From: Paramacrobiotus richtersi
Lineage: Eukaryota; Tardigrada; Eutardigrada; Parachela; Macrobiotidae
Direction: 5' to 3'
Assembly: GCA_034698045.1 (NCBI GenBank)
Contig: JAQGAU010000839.1
Span: 1-23,312, forward strand
DNA length: 23,312 bases
Below, piece by piece: positions 9,607-19,100 of the stretch (position 1 is the stretch's first letter; each line of letters starts with the position of its first letter). The position numbers were made by a program, and so were the translations under genes. A model generated the notes under the pieces. It ran no database searches and was not told the origin of the DNA. It saw only the letters and a list, made by a program, of their open reading frames with translations.

Positions 9607-10573
9607 TTAGCAACATTTCCCCGAAATAAGTGTTGTGAAACAACTACGAAACGTAGGATAGAATGCCATGTAGAATACGAAAACAAGTAGCTCTTTGATA
9701 TATCCAGCCACCACATATGCAACAAACGTCGTTAATGTCACCGCTGTTGTTTGGTTTGGGCGAAAGTCGAAGAGCAGTGGAAATACAGAATTAAACCCGA
9801 CACTGGAAACAACAACGGACATTCCAGCAAGAACATTTTTCGTCATGTATTCCAGCAATTCTTTGTTCTTGGCCCTGTCATGGAGCAAAACATCCCCTGG
9901 CCACAAGCGCCTGTTTCGTACGATCTGGCATTTCGTCCGCACTGCTATCCAGATGAGTCTAATCGGCGGGATAGTCGCCAACGCCTGTATTCCAAAAAAT
10001 GTAAAGCTAATAAAGCGCACCCAGTTTGGATCATAGTGCGCCGCATACGGCGCATGGTTACAACCAATAAAAAATATGTTCTTTGTCGTCAGACTGTACA
10101 TGATAGTGTAGAGCGCCAGCATTCCAACGGCAACCGTCAGATTCATACCAATCAGCACTGATTTGCTGCAGTGACGACGGTAAAATTCGGCAAACTCGAC
10201 GGACATCCACCGGTCAACGCCGATGATCAGCAGCATGAAATACGTGTACGGAATAGCGATTGATCCACCGGCGATCGTCAGTACTGACGGCCAGGTGACA
10301 GGGATGTTAGGATCGATGATACGGTACCATGGATCGATGGAGGTGAAGATCCCGCGAAAAAGTTCACCGATAGACAGAAAGATGTGGTGGCAAAGGAATG
10401 CCGGCTTATTCGGCCACATGAAAAAAAACTCGCAGATTGAAACAGGAAATGACTATCAGTAGCAGATTGCGGATGATGTAACCAGCCACGACCAAGGGGA
10501 GTTCTGGTGATTTGCCCCATGACCAGCACTCTGAAGAATTGCTGCCACCAGCTGGTTTGCTGATGTTATACAT
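9607..10573 (-). pseudogene. seven-transmembrane receptor, copy 2 (frameshifted)
   Basis: This is a paralogue of the receptors at 2,858 and 12,866, opening at the conserved start Met (ATG 10573, MYNIS...). The first 50 or so residues are in one frame and the rest in another. The span is 967 nt, one base over a whole number of codons. The break sits in an 8-T run of the coding strand (10428-10421), where the intact copies read TTTTCGCC. After the break the protein is complete through TM7 (FYPTFR) to TAA at 9609-9607, with no further stops. DRW after TM3 and the extracellular-loop Cys are retained, but the position of Cys85 is Ile (YRIIDPN against YRCIDPN), so the canonical disulfide is lost. 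It is either a young pseudogene, a working gene with a sequencing slip, or a receptor restarted at the in-frame ATG in MWPNKP (10419). Confidence 0.8.
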
Positions 10574-12865
10574 TTGTTTGCTAATCAAATCTTGTGATGA
10601 TCAGAGGTCACTTTTCAGCATAACATATTTGTCATGTAAGTAACCGAACGAACGCCATACACACAGGCGTGCTGAGCATCTTTTACCTAGCCGCTGTCGA
10701 CGAAAAGCGACACTGGAGAAGCAAGGTCTTACACGACAAATCCTTCAGCAAGCTTGTTAGGTTCACTTTTCGCTGTACCGAGTGGTAACACTGATTGATA
10801 TGCGGCTACACAAAGCATCCAGACAGTTCTTTGTCATCCTGGTCACTGCGGGCTTTCGGTTAATTATATGTTAATTATATGAAGTAGTCTTGAATTAGTG
10901 ACTGCCGCGTCAACAATCGGCAGTAATTCTCAGGAGATTCGCGGCATAAGAAACAGCACGGCATGCTACCAAGGCTGAACGGTCAGATGGAATTGTGAAA
11001 ACAAGTCTCGGTTTAGCTGTAATCCAAGAAATCCTTGTTTGTGTAGGTAATTACCGTCCACACTCCACAGTAGTTCTAGGCCGTCGGATGTTTTTCGGGG
11101 AACACTATCGACACGTACTCAAAATGCTCTGACAACAGCACGACTATTGCACTTAAACCGTCGCGTCCCCTGAGGGATCGATAATGACGCAACCGCACGG
11201 GCATGGGATCAGATTCTTTTATGCATGTCGAATGCGTGAATGATGATGCACTCAGCGCCTGCAATTTAAATATTGAGAATGAATTTAGTACTATCTGATA
11301 TCACCCCGTCTCTATAAATAGTACTGTTTCATGTTCGGGCTGCATTTATGTAATGACCGGTTCACGCTTCACCAAATCCAGAAAAACTACAAACTACTAA
11401 GCTACACGAAATAAATAACTATCCTTGTAAAATCATACTGAATAACTAGCTTGTTTACGCTATTCGCACAGCGTCGTTAAGTTATCTAATTGTAACTGGT
11501 AGAGGTCACATCTATGCGCCGGAGCATCGGTCTTAGGCATAACACTCCTTTCTGCGCTAATCAGGGAGTGCAGAGAGAACTACTGACTGAAAATACCTGT
11601 ACAGACGGATTACAAAACGAAGCTTTTCTGTTCGAACTGGACCCGACCGAATTTTTGCGATCTTATCGTTTGAGAAAATAACAAAAAGGTGGGCCCCGGA
11701 AACAGCGGCGGCTGATCGAATGCCGGCCTAAGTACTATTCTGGCTGTTTTAAGACGAATACCTTGCACTCGACTTAGGTCACTCCCTGAATCGCAGATGG
11801 CAATAATTTCCTCCCATACCCTACCGCAAGGGCTCTTGTTACGAAGGGAATGCTGCTAATGGCTTGCTACCTAGATGACATGACAAAAATTGCATAGTCG
11901 CAAGGTGGAATTGCTTACATTTAGAATTAGTAGATTGGCACCTAACACTTAGCAGGCCAATTACTAAGCATCAGGAAAAACGCAGGCATAGAAATAACTT
12001 ATGCAAAAGCGACCCGTTTTGCTGGCTACATAACAGAGCTTTGGTAGACCTTTCTAACTGGCAGTTTTGAATGAACGTGGCCCGCCGTTGCTCCAGGCCG
12101 CCAAAAACACGGCTGGGCTATAGTAAAAAACGCCTACGTCGGAGTAGTACTAGTCGTGGTAAGAAAAATCGCAAAGTTCCACCGAAGGTGGGCGTTTACA
12201 TATATATGTACATGAGTGAATTTCATAACCATTTTTCTATGCCTTTCTGGGTTCTCATTATCTTTGACAGCGTTCTGATTTTTCTGATCAAATTCCTGAT
12301 TGCTAGCATCAAGATCAGAGCTCCTCATCCGGTTACATGCAGTATGAATGTAGCAGGAACTGCGGTGAATACGCATCGTAAAGGCCAAGGATAGGTAGAT
12401 CAGACAGAAGTGCGGTGTACAGTACGTAGAGCATCAGAAGTAGCCGGAATTTTATTACGCGACAGCGCATCAATAGTGCGGTCTTACCGTGGGTAAGTAA
12501 GGCTTTACGGAAGCACCGGTACTTGTAGCAGTTGAGTATGTGTCCGGTGTGATATCGAGTCCGCAGGAGGGTGACGAGGCACACACTCCTTTGTTAATCT
12601 GTTTTTGTTTTGCATGAATTTTGCAGTCCCTATTTCCATTGATTATGTCCGTTTTCGGTGAATTTCTTAATTTACTTGGGCTTCAATGACTCAGTTTGAC
12701 TCAGTTCATTTATGAATTGTTTTGATTATATAGGATGCAGCTTTCATTATCTGTGTTAAGACCAGCTGAACGAACAGAATAGCACGTTGTGCGTGCCACT
12801 GGATGGCGGGAAAGTATCGCATATCAAAAAGCAAAGTTGCGCCGTAGGACACAGTACTGTACACG
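10574..12865. repeat. spacer between receptors 2 and 3: flank copies B2 and A3
   Basis: No gene is supported. 10,574-11,080 aligns with the upstream flank of receptor 3 (gatgatcagaggtcac against aatgatcggaggttcac, and a shared taaccgaac). 11,060-11,760 aligns with 6,460-6,760. 11,740-12,860 aligns with 7,020-7,530 plus 8,427-9,560. At 10,860-10,881 an 11-mer, ttaattatatg, occurs twice in tandem. Frames in this spacer are not conserved in the sister unit. Confidence 0.6.
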
Positions 12866-13846
12866 CTAGTTTGAGAACGCACTTCTATAACAACACCATC
12901 TTGCAACAAGAGCTTTAAAGCAGGTACGAAACTCTGGATAGAACGTCATGTAAAAGAAGAAAATTAGCAGGTCCTTACTGTATGCAACCACCAAAGCAGA
13001 AAAAAACCGTGGGAAAGTCATCTTAGATTGGTTCGGGCCAAAGTAGTATGTTCCGGGAAATAACGAATTAAATACAACACTGGCGACAACAACTGACATT
13101 CCAGCAAGAACAGTTTTTGATATATTCGCCATCATTTCTTTCTGTTGCACCCTATCCTGGAACAGAACATCTCCGTGTTGCACTCGTCTATTTCGAAAAA
13201 GCTGACATCTTATTCGCACCGCTGTCCAAATTAGTCTAACTTGCGGGATGGCCATCAGCGCCACAATCAAATAATTATGGTAATAGAAGCGAATCCAATG
13301 CGGATCTGTGTAGTTCATGTATGCCCCACGATTACATGGAACAACGAATATGTCCTTCCCAGTCAGACTGTACAGGGTCGTATAGAACGTTAGCACTCCA
13401 ACGGCAATTGTCACATTTATAGCAGTTATCGCTGGTTTCGTACAGCGTCGACGGTAAAAGTGTGGAAAGTCGACGGATACCCAGCGATCAACGCTGATAA
13501 TCAGTAGCGTTAGATTCGCCCAGGGAATAAATATCGCTCCGGCGGCGAGAGTGACATGACCGGGCCAGGTGATGGGGACGTTCGGGTCGATGCAACGGTA
13601 CAGTGGACCGATGGAGAAGATGAGGGCGCGAAGAAGCTCTACGCTGGAGAGAAAGATGTGATGGTAAAGAAATCCCGGCTTATTCTTCCACATGGCGAAA
13701 ACTTGCAAGTTGACACAGGAGAAGACTAGGAGTAGTAGGTTGCGAACTATATGTGTAGGTATGATCATGCGGAGTTCGGGTGACTTGGCCCATGACCAAC
13801 ACTCTGCAGAAGCGTTGTCAGTGGCAGGTTCGCTGAGGTTATGCAT
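12866..13846 (-). CDS. rhodopsin-like seven-transmembrane receptor, copy 3 (intact)
   Basis: Single-exon gene of 326 codons, closest in the window to copy 1 (about two-thirds of residues identical by eye). The start is the ATG at 13846 (MHNLSEP...), matching the conserved Met of the other copies; upstream in-frame codons lack an ATG. Seven hydrophobic segments lie at the same positions as in copy 1. Asp-Arg-Trp is at 120-122, and Cys85 and Cys171 are both kept. Sequons occur at Asn3, Asn11 and in the second extracellular loop (NYT). The C-terminus is seven residues longer and ends after a WCC cluster that could be palmitoylated (inference). The difference pattern, with framework, TM3 and loop motifs kept while flanks have decayed, implies selection on the protein. 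The ligand is unknown. Confidence 0.9.
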   Translation of the reverse strand: MHNLSEPATDNASAECWSWAKSPELRMIIPTHIVRNLLLLVFSCVNLQVFAMWKNKPGFLYHHIFLSSVELLRALIFSIGPLYRCIDPNVPITWPGHVTLAAGAIFIPWANLTLLIISVDRWVSVDFPHFYRRRCTKPAITAINVTIAVGVLTFYTTLYSLTGKDIFVVPCNRGAYMNYTDPHWIRFYYHNYLIVALMAIPQVRLIWTAVRIRCQLFRNRRVQHGDVLFQDRVQQKEMMANISKTVLAGMSVVVASVVFNSLFPGTYYFGPNQSKMTFPRFFSALVVAYSKDLLIFFFYMTFYPEFRTCFKALVARWCCYRSAFSN

Positions 13847-14560
13847 TTCTAGCAGAATTAAATCATGTAATGATCGGAGGTTCACGGTTCTCTGTTGAAC
13901 ATACCATTCACGTCAGAAATAACCGAACTAAACTTCTGCAGACAGGCAAGCGGAAGACCTTTCATCGTGGTTCAGAGAATGCGGGACTGCATGTCCGAGG
14001 TGATACACAAATCAGATTAACACCGACTGAATCTGCGTGCCAGATAAAGCTCTTCAGCACGGCCGTTCGGATCGATTGATAGTTATAACCGACCGACTGC
14101 TGTATGCGCAGTTAATGACGCCTGCGGAGTCGGACGGTTGTGCGGTTAGATAAAGAAGCCCAGCAATTCCACACGTGTGTGATTGCTGAGGACAATTAAT
14201 AAGGTGGATGCGGAAGCCATAAACTGTTGACCACCGCGTCAACAGTCAAGGATATAATTATTAGGAGAGGCTGATGGAATAAAACGGCCAGAAATGTCTG
14301 GATAGGCTGAACGCCACGATGGAATGTTTGAGCTGTAACAGTATATTCATACAAGTGTAACATCCACCGGGCGTTTCGTGATAATATTTTAAGAAAGCTG
14401 TCGGCTTGCAGGTCGAACGGGTGCAGCCATAATTGTGTTATAGTTTGTATTGTGTGGTAAATACAGTTCTAGTGGCGCGCTGCCACCGACGACATTAAAC
14501 CGGCACAGCAAGCGCCCCATGCCGGATGTCTAACGTGCGAAGCCACGGTTAGACGTTGAA
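13847..14560. repeat. duplicated upstream flank, copy B3
   Basis: Gene-free upstream region of receptor 3 and the clearest copy of the B block; B1, B' and B2 were recognised by comparison with it. It marks the right edge of the receptor duplication, since no similarity to the other units is seen beyond about 14,560. Confidence 0.6.
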
Positions 14561-15182
14561 GTCGCAAACGGGAACGGAGCGAAGAACGTGGCCTGTGTTG
14601 ATCAGGAAGTCCAATGTTGGAAGAGGTTATGGGTGACGAAGCCGCTGACATACAAGCCAGATCATGATTAATTGGTTTGAAAGAGTCTGCTACGGATTAA
14701 ACCTCTACCGAGCACTAATGAGAATTTCCTACTAGTCCAGATTAATAGCTTCGAAATCTTGTGAAAGTGCACAGCCGCTGCACGACACATACCGCCAAAA
14801 TTCATTACCCTGTCAGCAGTCACTTGATTCGTAATTAATACATACACCCTAATTAAATGTAAGAGTCGGCGAAAATAGTTATTGGCAGTTTCGTACAGTG
14901 ATTGTACTTACACGTTAGTAGAGATCGTGCCATCTCGGTACAGTGCCGTATAAAGGTCATGGCTATGCGCAGGGGTTTTGTTTTCAGTAGTGTCGTAAAT
15001 CTTTACAGGAATACAAAACTTTTGGCGTATTCCAAGAAGGACTTAGTACGGTGTGTATACAAGGCTTGTATCGTACGGTGACAAAGTACGAACTGTGAAG
15101 TACAACGCGGTAGATCGTAAGTTTTGTAATCCAAGATCTGCCAGTAGAGATTCTCAAAGTTCATGCTTACTGTATCCTCTCT
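14561..15182. other. gene-free spacer
   Basis: No coding frame or RNA gene recognised. Confidence 0.45.
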
Positions 15183-15420
15183 GCTAACGAAATCGTGAAA
15201 ACAGTGAAAGACCACGTGACTTTTAACATAGTACTTTAGAACATGTAATACTCTGTAGTTAGTACTCTGTTGGCTCAATATGCGTGAATACTGTGAAAGA
15301 CCACGTGCTGTGACGTATTTTTCTCAGATACGGTTATTGCTGGTAACCTTATGCGCGGTACAGCTAATATGTGTGAAGGTTGTGAAAGACCATGTGATGT
15401 TAGCGTTAACGTATTAAACT
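15183..15420. repeat. three degenerate tandem repeats with exact 89-bp spacing and E-box core
   Basis: gtgaaagaccacgtg starts at 15204 and 15293, and gtgaaagaccatgtg at 15382: both intervals are 89 bp. A conserved run of about 20 nt precedes each (gcta/gctc...gtgaa...). The first two contain CACGTG, the palindromic E-box bound by bHLH factors; the third has CATGTG. The rest of each unit has diverged. It is either a decayed minisatellite with selected cores or a cluster of regulatory sites. Confidence 0.75.
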
Positions 15421-16152
15421 AAACCATTATCGTTTATTTTTCGAGAAGAAAAGATTTATGCCTACGTTGTTGGAAATAATAGTGTACGAGGTTCGGTACA
15501 GTGAGCAATTGTAGTGGGAAATAATCCCTACAAAATTTCGTGGGAGTAAAAGAATCTGGCACGTATAAATGTATAAATGTGTTAACTGTAGATATAGCTC
15601 ATAGCTCCTTGCGTAAAGTATTTTTAAATACGTACGAAATAAATTTGAAATAAATACGTGATTAAAATTAAAAGTCTTAAATGTTAGTCTGAAACAGATC
15701 AGGTGCCAGCACTGATTGTTGTGTACACATATACAAATTCGTCTAGAAGAAAATACAATGCAATGCAACAAAATGGGGAACAATAATTGATTTATTGAAG
15801 AGACTCTGTCGATTCAGTGTATTTATTCCACTGTTCTGTAATGGAAATTGTATGTATCGTTTAGGCTTCGGTTTTTTTAATTTTATTCGTTTTATATTTT
15901 TAGAACGCTTTGTGGGTCCCACCGTACAATGAACGGTTTTCGCATAACCACCATACGAAAATTGCTAAATCTGAGGTTGAACAACACGAATGCCGTATAG
16001 CATATTACAAATGTAACATAATCAGCATTTGGTTAATTTAGTTGTTAGTGACATGTAAAAGAAAATTGAAATGGTGAGTTTATAACTGGTTACTAGTATA
16101 ACGGTTAACTGGGGAAATTTGTCGTACTTCAAGCAATGTTAAAAATATCGCG
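15421..16152. other. AT-rich 3' flank of the DUF3987-like gene
   Basis: No gene was seen. Minus-strand AATAAA hexamers at 15887-15882, 15827-15822 and 15796-15791 lie about 270-360 nt past the stop of the upstream gene and are candidate polyadenylation signals. Confidence 0.4.
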
Positions 16153-19100
16153 TCAGTCTTGTGATTCAGCGTCGCTTGTGACACTAAGGGGTCTCTGCTT
16201 CTTAGATGGTGGCTGCTGCGGTTCATGTTCGGTATCAGAAAGATGGTCTATCATTTGATTGTTGCCGCTGGTGGATGGCACGCAACTGTTGGACGGCACT
16301 GACTTGGTGCCGTAAGGACCATGTTGTTCGTACAAAAGCACTTTGTCAGCCAGTGCTTTCTGAGATGGTCTAATGGAAGACTTTGAAGAGTAGCTTTCTT
16401 CGTATTCTTCAGAAGCAATGTCCAGTGACGCAAGACTGTTCAACAGAGCATCTGACGGGGGCGGCTTGAAATAAACATCTTCGACATGAAATGCCTGGCC
16501 ACGTTGTGTTTTAATTTCAATGAGTTGTCCAATTCCAGAGTGATGCATTCGTTTCGCAAGTTTCAAAAATTCTTTTGGATCAGCAAAAGAATATCGGTTT
16601 CGTTGCCGAGTTGCTTCTGATATAATGGCTGGAGTCAGTACCTTTCCTGGGATAAGCAGCATTTCTGCCTCTGCAGATGTGAAAACCTTATTTTCGCCGA
16701 AGATTTTAAGCACTTTTTTGCTCGTCTGAACGTATGAAATGGCTCGTTCAAAGGTCACCAGTTGGACTTCTTCGGGAATGTCGATAACACCAGTTTCTTT
16801 GAAACTCAAAAGGGCGTGTTCAAGGACGTGAAAAACCATGCTTAGTTTTAAAACCAGCTCTTCGTCTTTTGCTGAGGACAGAAGTGCAGCGGAGCTTTTC
16901 CCTCTTCCAATTGCCTCTCGTCTGGCTTTCTTTTGTTCCGAAATTTCTTCAGACAGCTTGAGGTATCTTTCAAGCGCTTCATCAGACAGCACTAGGTCAA
17001 CAATCTCATCTTGATCCTCGCAGTAGTCAAAAAGGCTCTTGAAGGTCTCGTCGATATCAAACGGTGGTTCTGACTTGGATAACTTTTGCTCCAAATACAT
17101 TCTTGCATCTGGTATGTCATCTCCAACTACTGTGAACAGCCACCTTTCCTACAATAAAACTCAGATTGAATGTATATTTAATTTTCTTTAGTGGCTGACG
17201 AAAAGCGCTAAAACTGCAATTCTTTCGGCTTGATGAATGCAAACTGAAATGTTGCAAATTGACAAATGACGAATGATAGCAGAGCGTTTCCAGACTACGA
17301 TCAAGCCGCTGCACTACGGTTGGTGGTTAGGCAGTATTAATTGTTTGACAAAAATCAATAAAGCCCATCATAAAAACTAAACCATACAGAAATTTCGCTG
17401 TCAAGATGATTCGCTGACACTGTGACTGGTGTAGTGGACAGCACATCGGTGCTCGTAGTGGCGGAGCAATAAGAATCTCATTTTCATTTTGATGCAGTAC
17501 GCAATCATCATTTCCGGTGTTGTGACCGACCAGACAGATAACAAAATGACTTTCGGCTTTGTTTCGCTTAGCTCCTATTCGATGTTGAGTTGTATTAAAT
17601 TGGTATTACCAGTTTTTTAAGTTTAATTATTTTGTCAAATGTCCTAGCACAGACACCGTGCAAAAGAGCTTCGGCAATTAGTCGCAGATAACTGACCTTT
17701 AGGCCTTCACCACCGTCCCAGCACTGTAGCATATTCGCTAAGGTTGGCGGATGGACAGCCCCGTAGCAGGTGATGCAAGAGTCTGGACAGTCGAAACTGA
17801 CTGCTTTTGAATAGGACGCTGTTAATCGTCCTCCACTCCATCCACCGTTCAAGTAGGACGCAGACTCCATCCCTCCTGATCCAGTCGTCAGCTCCGTCAG
17901 AATTTTATTAAATTCGTCTCCGATAACGCTGCATTTGCCGTTTGTCTCCTTTATCCGTCGTAGACCTAGGTAAGTGAAATTCAATTTACAAACGATCTGT
18001 CTTATACTTCTGTTTCTGAATTTATGACAAACTATCATATATTTGTAGTGTCTGTCGAATAACTGCTTTAATTCTTTAATTAAAACATGTGATGTGGTTT
18101 ATAATATTGAAATGGTACAGTATGTGAAAAACAAGTTCTATTTGTTTACGCCAGTGACTGATACGCTCTGAAAAGGTCCTGTTTGAAAGACCAGTAATTA
18201 ACCAAAACAAACAGATCCTTTACTACCCTTTAGAAATAATTTTCGAAAGTGTTGTGCGTCGGTCGGTCAGCAGCGATAAAATTTTTGAATTACGTCTTAA
18301 GTATTCATACTTCGAGTCTGTTGCGAAAGACTTCTGAAAGATTGCAAAAGTCTGTGGAAGTGTTTTTCATGAGTATGCAACGTGAATTCATCAACAAACT
18401 TCTGTTGAGTTCTGGCGAATCAGAACTAGTACAAGTCCATTCCCTCATTTGTACTTTGTTATCATTGTGATATTTTGAGTGCCGATATTTCACACCGCCG
18501 TGCTACTGTTCTATTATAAAACGAACGAATTGGATCTAGAACACAGGTAACCAAACATTATGCATGCTTGATGAAAAGGTGGTAATATTTTATTCCATAC
18601 GATTAATACTGGTACCGTACCGCCTTCGGGTAGTACCGCATTCGAGCAGATTCTATAAAGTCTTTGAAAGTAGGAATGGGCTGCGAGAAAAACTAAATTT
18701 GGCATACTAGGCACAGAGCAGACTTGTCAGAAACTTGAAAAGACAAACCTACCACAACCATTTCTGAAAAGTTTGTCTGTAGCAAAAGTCTGTTTGTGGT
18801 ACGACAAACTCGGAGTATGAATACAACTTCATGGAAATTACACCAGGAGGAAGTAGTAATTGCACAAGTAAAACGGCCGTTTATAAAGCCAGTGTGCAAA
18901 GTTGGTGTTGAGCTGGACAAAGTTTGTAATCGTAATAGCTTCAACCAACACAGCCGTAATAATGTAGCAGTAATTGCGTTTTGCCACAGTCTTTGCTATA
19001 TACAATGAACTTCCGTTCGGGAAAACAGTTATGTCTGATGTAAGCTAACCAGGCAGAAGCTCAGTATGCAATCTGATCTTGAAACAGTTTGATATACAAA

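Noticed and set aside
9179..9616. Minus-strand frame of about 145 codons downstream of receptor 2
   Set aside because: The homologous flank downstream of receptor 3 has no matching frame, so the length is probably chance.
12071..12394. 107-codon plus-strand frame with a basic start and a hydrophobic stretch
   Set aside because: The corresponding frame in the sister unit at 8,430-9,100 is broken and not conserved.
15427..15783. 118-codon minus-strand frame rich in Phe, Ile, Asn and Tyr
   Set aside because: Composition is that of translated AT-rich DNA, with no ATG context, motif or splice support.
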